From an uncultured Schlesneria sp. (GTDB lineage Bacteria > Planctomycetota > Planctomycetia > Planctomycetales > Planctomycetaceae), in assembly GCA_903899985.1 (NCBI GenBank), contig CAIULL010000146.1, positions 1 through 41,294 on the forward strand: a DNA stretch of 41,294 nucleotides. The letters are read 5' to 3'. Shown one piece after another: positions 33,951 through 41,294 of this stretch. The position numbers and the translations under genes were made by a program. Under the pieces are notes generated by a model. That model made no database searches. It had not been told where the DNA came from and was given only the letters and a program-made list of their open reading frames with translations. How positions within the stretch are numbered: the stretch's first letter is position 1; every line of letters starts with the position of its first letter.

Positions 33951-34177
33951 GCCTCATTCATTTCTGCTCGAATCTCACGCATGACATCCTCCGACGGATA
34001 CGTACGTCCCGCTTCGACATCCGCGAGTCCTTCGCGAATCGCAGCCAAAGCTTCTTCTCGCTCTCGCCAAAGTGCGAGCGCCAGTTCTGGCGACATTTGA
34101 GCTGCAGCGTCAGATGCCAGTTGTTCACCGACGAACTGGTGAAAGCTTGCAAGATTGTTGGTTTGCAATGACGGCAT
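33947..34177 (-). CDS. Antitoxin partner of the ParE/RelE-type toxin
   Basis: A 76-residue acidic, helical protein encoded directly upstream of the toxin, overlapping by ATGA. The C-terminal REGLADVEAGRTYPSEDVMREIRAEM segment is typical of antitoxins that wrap their ParE/RelE-type toxin. The N-terminal part (SLQTNNLASFHQFVGEQL) is less typical and no strong DNA-binding motif is evident. GGGAGGAAAC before the ATG is the strongest ribosome site in the neighbourhood, which fits the need for antitoxin excess. Confidence 0.8.
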   Translation of the reverse strand: MPSLQTNNLASFHQFVGEQLASDAAAQMSPELALALWREREEALAAIREGLADVEAGRTYPSEDVMREIRAEMNEA

Positions 34178-34249
34178 TGTTTCCTCCCATCACTTATTCG
34201 AACCAATTCAGAGTACCACAGTGATTGGGATCGGTCAAAGTTTGAGCCG

Positions 34250-34858
34250 TCAAAGTGACATTTGCAGAACCAGATCCGCTCGTTCGCGGCACCCGTCCGC
34301 CAGAATGACTTCGGCGTTGACTCGGTCGTTGGTTATCGCGCGCTGACGGCCCTCAGCTTCAGTTGACGCCAGGCCCGTTTCAACGTGTCTGATTGTTAAG
34401 CGATTAACTGCATCATCCAGATCGCAGTCGAGAAAAACTCGCAGATCGAACAATGGTTCGGCACGCCAGGACTTCATCAGTACGTAAATACCCTCGACGA
34501 TGACGAGCGTTACGTCAGGCGTCACACGAACCGCGCCGGGGCGTGGATCTTTCTCGGCATGATCAAAGCCAGGAAAAATTCCCTGGCGAGTTTGTCGAAG
34601 TGCCAACATGTCTCGATAAAAGGCATCTCCGTCGAATGTGTGTAGGGCTCCTCGCCGACGCATCCCTTCCTCATCGAGGCGACTTCGCGGGAGATGATAC
34701 CCATCCATCGGCACGACGACCGCGTCCGGTCTGCGAGAGATGATTGAGCGGCAAAAGGTGGTCTTGCCACTGCCGGGGACTCCCGCGATTCCGACCATGT
34801 AAACGTCCGGTCGCTGCTGCAATGCCGAGAAAAAGGTTTCGATGATCGATTCGTTCAT
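34250..34858 (-). CDS. P-loop nucleoside/nucleotide kinase family protein
   Basis: A 202-residue P-loop kinase of the phosphoribulokinase/uridine kinase/PanK-like group. Features are Walker A GVPGSGKTTF at 26-35, VPMDGYHLPRSRLDEEGMRRRGALHTFDGDAF, the PGFDHAEKDP substrate-binding segment and LVIVEGIYVLM (Walker B-like). The MDGYHL and RRGA.HTFD motifs place it with YggC/fructose-transport-kinase-like proteins of uncertain substrate. The ribosome site is weak. It is 72 bp upstream of the antitoxin on the same strand but is probably an independent gene. Confidence 0.88.
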   Translation of the reverse strand: MNESIIETFFSALQQRPDVYMVGIAGVPGSGKTTFCRSIISRRPDAVVVPMDGYHLPRSRLDEEGMRRRGALHTFDGDAFYRDMLALRQTRQGIFPGFDHAEKDPRPGAVRVTPDVTLVIVEGIYVLMKSWRAEPLFDLRVFLDCDLDDAVNRLTIRHVETGLASTEAEGRQRAITNDRVNAEVILADGCRERADLVLQMSL

Positions 34859-35165
34859 GACTTTGAAATTACGGGGGATTCAAGCCCATCGTCAACGAAA
34901 AAGAAAGATCGCGTTTTCACCGTGGATCGCCAATCTGAGAAATGTCCGCAGTTCCCGGGGGCAAGTGACGGCCCGATCCAAGAATACGTCGCGCTAAAAA
35001 ACAAAGTGTTACGACGATCCCATACAGGGTGTTTCTGGCAAGGTCTTTCTTGTTTTTGATGAGTGGTGTCGAGTCTTCGAGTTTATTTATCAAAAGCGGA
35101 TATCATGTGCGCCATTTCATGCAGCAGGCATTGAACGGGAAACTTCCGACGACCGATCAGCGCGA
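34859..35165. other. 307-bp intergenic region
   Basis: Between the kinase and the five-helix membrane protein, both on the minus strand. It contains a short minus-strand open frame (35083-35165 and beyond into the membrane-protein gene) that ends in a fortuitous-looking HEMAH sequence. No convincing gene, repeat or strong terminator was seen. Confidence 0.4.
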
Positions 35166-35744
35166 CTAAGGTTTTTTGCGGGTGACCAGTATCGCTCCCG
35201 CGCACACAAGCGTTGCGCCGACCAGTTCCATCAAGGAATTGAAGTGAGTACCAATCAATGGCAGATGATTCAGTCGTCCAACCCGAGGATTGAACGACAA
35301 CGCACGAATACCAACAAACGCCAGTAGATCGAGGATACCGAGGCAGGCCAGAATATAGGATTTTCCGCGTTTGCAGACGACCGTCATCAGGGCGAACAGA
35401 ATCGGAATGGCAATCGAAGCGCACCCGAAAACAACCACAGACTTGACCGAGTTGCGATCGGAATACCACCCGCCTCGCATCGCCATATCGCGACCTATCT
35501 GCATGAGTAGTGTTTGCAGATCGAGTTGTTTATTGAACCCTAATCCGAACATGAAAGCTGCGAGTCCGAACCAGAACCAGGGGTATCCAATACACCCGCG
35601 ACGTATCGAAACAGCACGTTGATGTCGTCCTGCGTAGACGCACAGTCCGCCGGCGATCAGGTAAACGAAGGTGATGATCCATCCAATCGGTTCAGGATCG
35701 CCGATCGTCGGTCGCCACGTGATTTCCGCCAATAAGCTGTTCAT
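35166..35744 (-). CDS. Five-helix integral membrane protein of unknown function
   Basis: A 192-residue protein with five predicted membrane segments, at about 20-39, 54-69, 103-124, 129-149 and 170-188, and a short Arg/Lys tail. The order WFWFGLAAFMFGLGFNKQLDLQ then a long loop, and a final NSLMELVGATLVCAGA segment, resembles a conserved bacterial membrane-protein family of unknown role whose members are often mislabelled as isopropylmalate isomerase. No catalytic motif is seen. The ribosome site is weak and the gene is alone on the minus strand. Confidence 0.65.
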   Translation of the reverse strand: MNSLLAEITWRPTIGDPEPIGWIITFVYLIAGGLCVYAGRHQRAVSIRRGCIGYPWFWFGLAAFMFGLGFNKQLDLQTLLMQIGRDMAMRGGWYSDRNSVKSVVVFGCASIAIPILFALMTVVCKRGKSYILACLGILDLLAFVGIRALSFNPRVGRLNHLPLIGTHFNSLMELVGATLVCAGAILVTRKKP

Positions 35745-36160
35745 TCAAGGAATATATCTGAGAAAAGGGTTTGAAGTCACGCGAACTTGCCGACCCGGAA
35801 GCGTAATCACGGCGACTGATTTTTACGGATTGATTCCGACGTCGATTGTCTCAAATTCTCTGCGTAAACTTTATGCAAATCTGATGAGTTTTGTGGATGA
35901 CCGAAATCTAAAGCTTACTCTCCACTGTGGCCAGACTGTTTCAAAAATCCGAAGGCAGGAGTTTTAATGCACGTCATAACTCGTGTGGTGACAAGACACT
36001 TCGCGACTTAAAGAATATCAAACCGCATGCGAAGCACGCAGCCCGCTCGATTGGAATCAGGTTTGCTCGCTGAATTGTGAGAGTGATGACTGAGCATATT
36101 CAGTGTTGATGTTTCTCGGGCGGTTTCGAAGTTGACGAGCTTTTCGACAGGATTGATCCA
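35745..36160. other. 416-bp divergent intergenic region
   Basis: Separates the minus-strand membrane protein from the plus-strand secreted protein and should carry both promoters. A plus-strand frame reaching 35967 begins inside the membrane-protein gene and has no support. No hairpin or repeat was seen. Confidence 0.4.
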
Positions 36161-36769
36161 ATGAAGCTGATGATGGCGATGATGACAGTTGGATTGGTCT
36201 TCTTAGGCGGGATAACGACGATTCGTGCAGAGACTTTCGCGACCAGTGAAGCTGCGCGACAGGATTCAAACGAGGCCAATTCAGCGATTTCATTTCCTTC
36301 TGGCCTTCATCCCGTGGATATGGCACCTTCATCTTCAGCCGCAAAAGGCATCGTTGAGAATGGTCGCGATCGAATTGACGAGAATAACATTCGGCAAAAA
36401 ATCTCTTCAGACCGTGTGGATCTAGTGATCAAGCGTTCCCGTGATGGAATCAAGATCACGTTCGCACCTCAATCGGATCGCGGTGTCAACCGAAATCATT
36501 TTAACTGCGTGAAATCGGGCAGTGGTGACTTTGATGAGTCTCTCAAGATTGGTTCCTTCGCTGAGGATTCCGTTGAACCAAAATCAGTAAAGTCCGTGAA
36601 GAAGAGGGATCCTGCAGCGTCAGGAAAATTCGGTCTCACGAAACGTGACGGCTTATCCAACATGAAATTGAGTGATTTCCCTGGATTAAGCAGTCTGATG
36701 CTTGCGACGTTGGATTTGATCGGTGTGGTCATTGGCTGTTACCGCCAGCGTCGTTCATTCGTTGTTTAG
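36161..36769 (+). CDS. Secreted protein of unknown function with C-terminal membrane anchor
   Basis: A 202-residue exported protein. The signal peptide (MKLMMAMMTVGLVFLGGITTIRAET) is followed by a polar, low-complexity body rich in Ser, Asp and Lys. It ends in a hydrophobic helix (FPGLSSLMLATLDLIGVVIGCY) and basic RQRRSFVV. This signal-body-helix-basic tail layout resembles sorting-signal proteins, but no PEP, LPXTG or other known motif precedes the helix, so simple membrane anchoring is the default. AGGATTG lies upstream of the ATG. The gene is followed by a hairpin terminator. Confidence 0.55.
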   Translation: MKLMMAMMTVGLVFLGGITTIRAETFATSEAARQDSNEANSAISFPSGLHPVDMAPSSSAAKGIVENGRDRIDENNIRQKISSDRVDLVIKRSRDGIKITFAPQSDRGVNRNHFNCVKSGSGDFDESLKIGSFAEDSVEPKSVKSVKKRDPAASGKFGLTKRDGLSNMKLSDFPGLSSLMLATLDLIGVVIGCYRQRRSFVV

Positions 36770-36913
36770 CCGATGTGTGATGTTGAAAGGAGAATCGGCT
36801 GAGGAATTGTCCGTTAGACGAAGCAGCATGTGTTGACGTGGGTGAAAACCCCTTCTGCGTATTCGGAGAAATGGATGGAACAAGAGAAACATTTTTGACC
36901 ACCAACTTCACAA

Positions 36914-36937
36914 AAGCCGCTCCATGTAGAGCGGCTT
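36914..36937 (+). terminator. Hairpin terminator before the HEAT-vWA gene
   Basis: AAGCCGCTC and GAGCGGCTT form a perfect nine-pair stem around a six-base loop, followed by the T-rich CTTGCATTT. It lies 145 bp after the secreted-protein gene and 67 bp before the HEAT-vWA gene, so it probably ends transcription of the former. Confidence 0.7.
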
Positions 36938-37003
36938 CTTGCATTTAAAGAACACGTTATCATATTCAATGTTGAAGCCAGACAAATCTGTTCGGAGCAG
37001 AAT

Positions 37004-38344
37004 ATGCAAACAGGTGCGCAGTTACGATGCGGTCTTACCGTTGCCGGGGTGATCTTGTTCGCCTTTTCATCCGCCGTGGCGGCGCCGCCTGATTCCGAAC
37101 TTCTGGCTGCCAGGCAAACATTTACCAAAGAGATGAAAAAGAAGTCAGCCGCCGCTCGCGTGACTGCGGTCGAGAAGCTGGCTGAACTCGTCAAGCCGGA
37201 AACCGCCGACCTGTTATTGAAACGGGGAATTACAGACGACGATCGCAGTGTTCGCGTGGCTGCACAAAAAGGTTTGCGACAATTTGTTGAAGATCGGACG
37301 GTCGGCGAATACCTCTTCAACGAATTGAAAAAGTCGTTTCGTAAACCTCCTGCCAATGATGCCGTGGCCATCGAATTATTGCGTGCACTGATCACGACTG
37401 ATGACGAATCCCGACAGGAAGATCTCGTCACAATGCTCGACGACTTTCTGGGATCGCCCAAAGCACATCCACTGATTCCGATGACGGTGATCGACGATTG
37501 CGGTACCGAGGGGGATGGTCCCGCCTTTCAGTCTGTCTTGCGGTTGTCCAAAGTGAAGGTGTTCGAGTCGAATTTCGGTTATCGTCGATGCGTCGTACAG
37601 GCGATGTCCCAGATCCGCGAACCCGAAGCGATTGGATTCTTAATCGACCTTCTTCCCAAAACCCAGGGGTTGATACAGCATGACGTGATCCAGTACTTGA
37701 CCCGGGTGACATCGCAAAAGTTTCGGGATAATGATCGGAACTGGGCCAACTGGTGGCGAGAAAATCAGAAGGATTTCAAGTTTCCACCGGCAGGAACGGC
37801 CCTTTCCGAGGCAAGTCTTGACGATCAGCAGCCGACCTATTACGGCATCCCGATCTGTGCAAAACGGATTGTTTTTGTGCTCGACACTTCGATGAGCATG
37901 CGAGGACAGCCGATTGTTGTGGCTAAACAGGCACTCGTGAAGACGATCGAATCACTGCCAGAAGCGGTGAAGTTCGACATCATCTTTTTCGACGCGACGG
38001 CTGCAACCTGGCAACCACGACTTGTTCCCGCCAGCGCCGACGCAAAAGCAGAGGCGTCGCAAATCATTGCCGATCGAGGACTGAAATTAGGAACCGTTTC
38101 AAGTGCTGCATTAAACGCGGCATTCGAACTCGACCCGGAAGCGATCTACTTTGTGTCAGACGGTGAACCGACCGACGGACAGCCCGCTCAAATTGTGAGC
38201 CTCGTCAGCCAGTTCAATCGGACCCGTCGTGTATCGATTCACACGATCGGCGTGGTGACCATACGCAACGGCGGAGCCGGGCTCACGTCTTTTATGCAGC
38301 CAATCGCAAACCAGAACTACGGTAAATTCCTGCTGGTCGAATAA
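37004..38344 (+). CDS. Secreted HEAT-repeat / von Willebrand factor A domain protein
   Basis: A 446-residue exported protein. The signal peptide (CGLTVAGVILFAFSSAVAAPP, about 9-29) is followed by HEAT-like helical repeats at about 45-250, for example AARVTAVEKLAELVKPETADLLL and DRSVRVAAQKGLRQFV. A vWA domain at about 287-446 follows, with the MIDAS motif DTSMS at 294-298 and SDGEPTDG at 385-392. vWA domains bind partners through a metal ion. The arrangement suggests a periplasmic or envelope scaffold; binding partners are unknown. GGAGCAG precedes the ATG. The gene ends two bases before the convergent MMPL gene. Confidence 0.87.
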   Translation: MQTGAQLRCGLTVAGVILFAFSSAVAAPPDSELLAARQTFTKEMKKKSAAARVTAVEKLAELVKPETADLLLKRGITDDDRSVRVAAQKGLRQFVEDRTVGEYLFNELKKSFRKPPANDAVAIELLRALITTDDESRQEDLVTMLDDFLGSPKAHPLIPMTVIDDCGTEGDGPAFQSVLRLSKVKVFESNFGYRRCVVQAMSQIREPEAIGFLIDLLPKTQGLIQHDVIQYLTRVTSQKFRDNDRNWANWWRENQKDFKFPPAGTALSEASLDDQQPTYYGIPICAKRIVFVLDTSMSMRGQPIVVAKQALVKTIESLPEAVKFDIIFFDATAATWQPRLVPASADAKAEASQIIADRGLKLGTVSSAALNAAFELDPEAIYFVSDGEPTDGQPAQIVSLVSQFNRTRRVSIHTIGVVTIRNGGAGLTSFMQPIANQNYGKFLLVE

Positions 38345-38346
38345 CC

Positions 38347-40605
38347 TTATCGAGCGGCTCGGATTCTTCGAGGGACCGCAGGCAATTCGGCAGGGAAGGG
38401 GTGAATTTCGGGTCCGACTTCAGCCGCCTCAGGCATTTCGACCGTTTCCGAATCGACCGTCAACGTCGCCGGCGTTTCTGCGATCGAAACCGGTTGTGTC
38501 GAGCTGACTCGTCGACCGGGTCGACAGCTGAGCATTGCAGGAAGCAGAACTAATTCGCCCAGCAGCGATGCGGACATCTGAGCCGCCATCAGACATCCAA
38601 ATCGAGCGGTCGGTGCAAAACTGCTGAAGCACAACGCCAGCATCCCCAGTGCCGAGATCAACGTCGAATCGAGCATCGGTTCGCCTGAATGTTCGAGTGA
38701 TTGCAGCACCGCTTCCGTCGAAGTGGCTCCATTCTTGTAGGCCGCCTGATATTTCACCAGGAAGTGGAAGGTACAATCGACCGAGATCCCCAGGGCGATG
38801 CTTCCAGTCATCATCATGCCGATATCGACGGGCATTCCAAGAAAGCCAACGCCACCAAAGACCAGCCAGATGGGAATGATATTCGGAATCATCGCGATGA
38901 CACCCGCCACCACGGATCGCAACGACAGGATCATCACGATTGAAATTGTCAGACAGGCGGCCGTAAAGCTTTGCCAGAAGCCGTCGAAGATCTCTTGTTG
39001 AGCGTTCTTGAGCAGCGGGGTCAGCCCGGTGAAATGAACGGGTTCACCGGAAAGTTCCTGCGTTAACTGGTTCAGAACATCAACCGGGCTGAGGTTTGCA
39101 TCGTGCCGGATTCGAGCAGAAATTCTCCATAAGCGCTGGCGGCCGGCAATCAGACCCTCTTCACCAGAGTAAGACTTGGCATGACCGAGGATTCGAGCCG
39201 CTTCCATTGCATTTTCGGGCATCTCTTCAGGGAAGAACGAGGCGAGTGACAACGTGTGTCGGACACCGGGGTGAGCTGCAATGCGAGCCTCGATTCCACG
39301 GATCTTCTGAAGCTGATCCATGAACGCCAGCTTCTCACCACCCAGATCGACCACCGCTTCGATCGAATCGATGTTCGTCAGGTCGTGTTCGATGCGATGC
39401 AGGTCGGCCAGGATCTTGCTTTTTCGCGGCAGGAATTCTGCTGGATTAATGCTCGGCTGCAGTTGCATGATGCCAATCGCTGTCACTCCCAGCAGCAGGG
39501 CCGCAGCGGTGAGGATACTGACACGACGGGCAGCAACTCCCTCGCCCCACTTCCGGAAGTTCACGTGGTATTTGACGGAGCGAACGGTGCACTGTGGCAT
39601 CACTGTCAGCAGGGCAGGGGTGACTCCCAATCCGACGATCAACGCGACAATCGCTCCGCACGCGGCGGCGTAACCGAACTGGCTGACGGGAAGAATTGTG
39701 CTGACGTTCAGCGAGACCAACCCGAGCAGCGTCGTGAGAGTGGAAAGCATGCAGGGATTCCACGACTCGATCACGGCAGCGGCCAGAGGTTCCGCATGGC
39801 CTTCTTTCTGAGCAGTGTCGTAGTAGCTGACAACATGGACGGCAATCGACAGCGTGAAGATCATCACCATCACAGAGAGCGACCCCATGATGAAGTTCAT
39901 CTCACCACCGAGCATCACCATGACTGTTTGATTCAGGAAGATCCCCCACAGGGCCGTACCCAGGACGGCCAGCGACAAGCCCCAATGTCCGAACGAGTAA
40001 TAAAGCAGGCCAAGGCTGACGGCACACGTGAGCAGGAAGAATTTGCGGCTGGATTTCTGGCTGCCGAGTCGATCAAGTTCGGTCACAATGACAGGGGCAC
40101 CCGTCAACGCGACCGATTCGAGAGGCAACTGGCAATAGGTGAGCGTGCTTTTCACATCGTCAACGATTTGAGCCCGGTTTTTGATTCCGGCTTCTGACAA
40201 CATCGCCACAACGCCAATCAAATCACCAGATTTGGAGGTCAAAAGACCATCCAGTCGTCCGCGGGCCACGTCTTCGTGAACACCAAATTCTTTCATCCGT
40301 GCGGTCATCCGGTCTGGCGTCCAGACGTGACGAATTCCCGTCAATCGTTCCATACGTCCCGCAAAGGCCTCGACCAGTTTCGGGGTCGCCTGTTCGCGGG
40401 GCAGGCCGATCACCAGAACTTCTTCTGCGCCAAAGTCCTGTTTGAATTCTTCGTAAAGGAGGCGAACCGGGGTCTCACGAGGAAGCCACGTCTCGATGTC
40501 GTTGTTAGACCGCATCTGTTCGGCTTGATACCACAGACACGGGAAGCTGAGAGTGACCAGCCAGAGAACGGTCACGCTGTATCGTCGATAGAATTGGGAA
40601 ATCAT
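38347..40605 (-). CDS. MMPL/RND superfamily transporter
   Basis: A 752-residue inner-membrane transporter with the two-fold RND layout. Each half has one N-terminal membrane helix (about 8-28; 365-385), a large extracytoplasmic loop (30-185; 390-535) and a bundle of roughly five helices. The first bundle contains LSIAVHVVSYYD and the second the conserved GISVDCTFHFLVKYQ. The C-terminus is soluble, Pro/Glu-rich. Such pumps use the proton gradient to export lipids or hydrophobic compounds, and some planctomycete members resemble hopanoid or lipid exporters. The substrate is unknown. The Shine-Dalgarno is weak. A 60-residue gene precedes it by 24 bp, probably in the same transcript. Confidence 0.9.
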   Translation of the reverse strand: MISQFYRRYSVTVLWLVTLSFPCLWYQAEQMRSNNDIETWLPRETPVRLLYEEFKQDFGAEEVLVIGLPREQATPKLVEAFAGRMERLTGIRHVWTPDRMTARMKEFGVHEDVARGRLDGLLTSKSGDLIGVVAMLSEAGIKNRAQIVDDVKSTLTYCQLPLESVALTGAPVIVTELDRLGSQKSSRKFFLLTCAVSLGLLYYSFGHWGLSLAVLGTALWGIFLNQTVMVMLGGEMNFIMGSLSVMVMIFTLSIAVHVVSYYDTAQKEGHAEPLAAAVIESWNPCMLSTLTTLLGLVSLNVSTILPVSQFGYAAACGAIVALIVGLGVTPALLTVMPQCTVRSVKYHVNFRKWGEGVAARRVSILTAAALLLGVTAIGIMQLQPSINPAEFLPRKSKILADLHRIEHDLTNIDSIEAVVDLGGEKLAFMDQLQKIRGIEARIAAHPGVRHTLSLASFFPEEMPENAMEAARILGHAKSYSGEEGLIAGRQRLWRISARIRHDANLSPVDVLNQLTQELSGEPVHFTGLTPLLKNAQQEIFDGFWQSFTAACLTISIVMILSLRSVVAGVIAMIPNIIPIWLVFGGVGFLGMPVDIGMMMTGSIALGISVDCTFHFLVKYQAAYKNGATSTEAVLQSLEHSGEPMLDSTLISALGMLALCFSSFAPTARFGCLMAAQMSASLLGELVLLPAMLSCRPGRRVSSTQPVSIAETPATLTVDSETVEMPEAAEVGPEIHPFPAELPAVPRRIRAAR

Positions 40606-40629
40606 CTAATACGGCGTCTTTCTGGCGAA

Positions 40630-40812
40630 TCAACGAGTGTCGGTTCTTGTATGGGCCGGAACGCAGTGATCTTCCCTTGAATGCTCGGTCGTCAAATCCT
40701 TGACTTTTCCGGTAGACACGCGGAAGGCAGTGATTGGATCACCAGACTTGCCGCAGCAATAGACGAAAGATGAGTCTCCCAAGTCGATGACGAAACTCCG
40801 TTCGTTCGACAT
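40630..40812 (-). CDS. Small protein of unknown function upstream of the MMPL gene
   Basis: A 60-residue protein, MSNERSFVIDLGDSSFVYC... , with an N-terminal strand-like stretch and a His/Thr/Arg-rich, polar C-terminus. TAAGGCGAG lies about nine bases before the ATG at 40812. A longer in-frame start at 40938 exists but lacks support. Its 24-bp spacing from the MMPL gene suggests one operon. I do not recognise it; it could be a non-coding frame. Confidence 0.4.
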   Translation of the reverse strand: MSNERSFVIDLGDSSFVYCCGKSGDPITAFRVSTGKVKDLTTEHSREDHCVPAHTRTDTR

Positions 40813-41029
40813 TGCAAAACTCGCCTTACAATTTCTCGACGGTTTTGCGTTGCGCTTTGATCGTTTCACGCTGACGTTTTCATAAGCTTGACCGTTCTGC
40901 GGCGAAGACCCCTGCGGCGTAAACTTTGCCGGGGTCAAAAAAATTGTTCACGATGGGAAAGAATGAAGGATTGTGACGTGATCAGAGAGGCGAGCCCGGC
41001 GACTTCAGTCCAGCTCAAGGGCATGTTGA

Positions 41030-41137
41030 TCGTTTAACCGCGCCTCGCAGAGAAGCGGGAAGTGATCGGCGGAATTGCCGACATCGAGGTGTCAATTCTG
41101 GTTGGGGCGTTGCGAAAAGTCGGGCCTGGGGCAACGG
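41030..41137 (+). repeat. Direct repeat copy 1 (108 bp)
   Basis: Begins TCGTTTAACCGCGCCTCGC and ends GGGCCTGGGGCAACGG. It is almost identical to the copy at 41186, differing by a substitution and one inserted base near the middle (GACATCGAGG against GTCATCCGAGG). All frames are interrupted by stops within the repeat or shifted by the insertion, so it is probably non-coding. Confidence 0.9.
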
Positions 41138-41144
41138 CTGAAAA

Positions 41145-41163
41145 GATCGGCTGAACGCCGATC
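41145..41163. other. Hairpin in the spacer between direct repeats
   Basis: GATCGGC and GCCGATC pair perfectly (seven base pairs) around TGAAC. It lies between the two direct-repeat copies, and the 156-bp period suggests it may be part of a larger repeating unit. Confidence 0.55.
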
Positions 41164-41185
41164 CGCCTGCGCCGATGGCTTCTTG

Positions 41186-41294
41186 TCGTTTAACCGCGCC
41201 TCGCAGAGAAGCGGGAAGTGATCGGCGGAATTGCCGTCATCCGAGGTGTCAATTCTGGTTGGGGCGTTGCGAAAAGTCGGGCCTGGGGCAACGG
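41186..41294 (+). repeat. Direct repeat copy 2 (109 bp, ends with the window)
   Basis: Second copy, at a period of 156 bases. The window ends at the same base at which similarity to copy 1 would continue into the spacer, so the array may go on to the right. Confidence 0.9.

Larger units (their letters stand above)
40813..41294. other. Right-edge intergenic region with direct repeats
   Basis: No gene is seen from 40813 to the window end. The right 265 bases contain two copies of a 108-bp repeat separated by a 48-bp spacer with a hairpin. The window ends inside the repeated tract. Confidence 0.55.

Noticed and set aside
35083-35469. Minus-strand frame containing a HEMAH sequence like a metallopeptidase motif
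   Set aside because: It overlaps the five-helix membrane protein in another frame, ends six residues after the motif and has no other peptidase features.
41030-41294. CRISPR-like array at the window end
   Set aside because: The repeat is 108 bp with a 48-bp spacer and only two copies, far from CRISPR dimensions, and no cas gene is present.

Overview
The window looks like a chromosomal piece of a planctomycete, probably Planctomycetaceae (Schlesneria/Planctomicrobium-like; genus not established). The main evidence is the DUF1549/DUF1553 plus DUF1501 secreted-protein pair at 13.5-17.0 kb, which is typical of Planctomycetes. A PEP-CTERM protein, an orphan sigma-54 activator, HEAT-repeat and vWA proteins, a C45-type hydrolase and many secreted proteins of unknown function fit the same group. 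Genes lie on both strands in short operons, and base composition is moderate.

Layout. (1) 1-10441, all minus strand: a surface-polysaccharide operon. In transcription order it encodes a fused MDR/Gfo-Idh-MocA oxidoreductase, UDP-GlcNAc 2-epimerase, a heparinase II/III-like lyase, a GT4 glycosyltransferase, a phosphoglycosyltransferase fused to a PglD-like acetyltransferase, a DegT-type sugar aminotransferase, and an acyltransferase-3 cut by the left edge. Together these would make modified amino sugars, start a glycan on undecaprenyl phosphate, extend it and acylate it. No sugar dehydratase, polymerase or flippase is in view. (2) 10442-13072: a 1-kb spacer with a 98-bp tandem repeat carrying two terminator-like hairpins, an orphan protein of unknown function and a sigma-54 activator with a GAFTSA loop. 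(3) 13513-22312: the DUF1549/DUF1553 and DUF1501 genes, a C45-family acyltransferase/peptidase, thymidylate kinase with a SirB1-type protein, a PEP-CTERM protein and a degenerate Gfo/Idh/MocA-like protein. (4) 22452-28420: a bifunctional proline dehydrogenase/P5C dehydrogenase, a HEAT-repeat protein, a tandem PepSY-like secreted protein, thiol peroxidase and tRNA-Arg(CCG). (5) 28817-33580: a secreted protein with a C-terminal CxxCH, then six tandem paralogous two-helix membrane proteins with conserved ends and divergent middles, plus one small unrelated membrane protein inside the array. (6) 33618-41294: a ParE/RelE-type toxin-antitoxin pair, a P-loop kinase, membrane and secreted proteins of unknown function, a HEAT-vWA protein, an MMPL/RND transporter and, at the right edge, a 108-bp direct repeat.

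The strongest candidate for something undescribed is the paralog array at 30.1-33.6 kb. Next are the repeat family found 3' of the tRNA and in three other intergenic positions, the glycan-initiating fusion protein with its operon, and the repeat at the window end. Everything here comes from reading sequence. No database search, structure prediction or alignment software was used.
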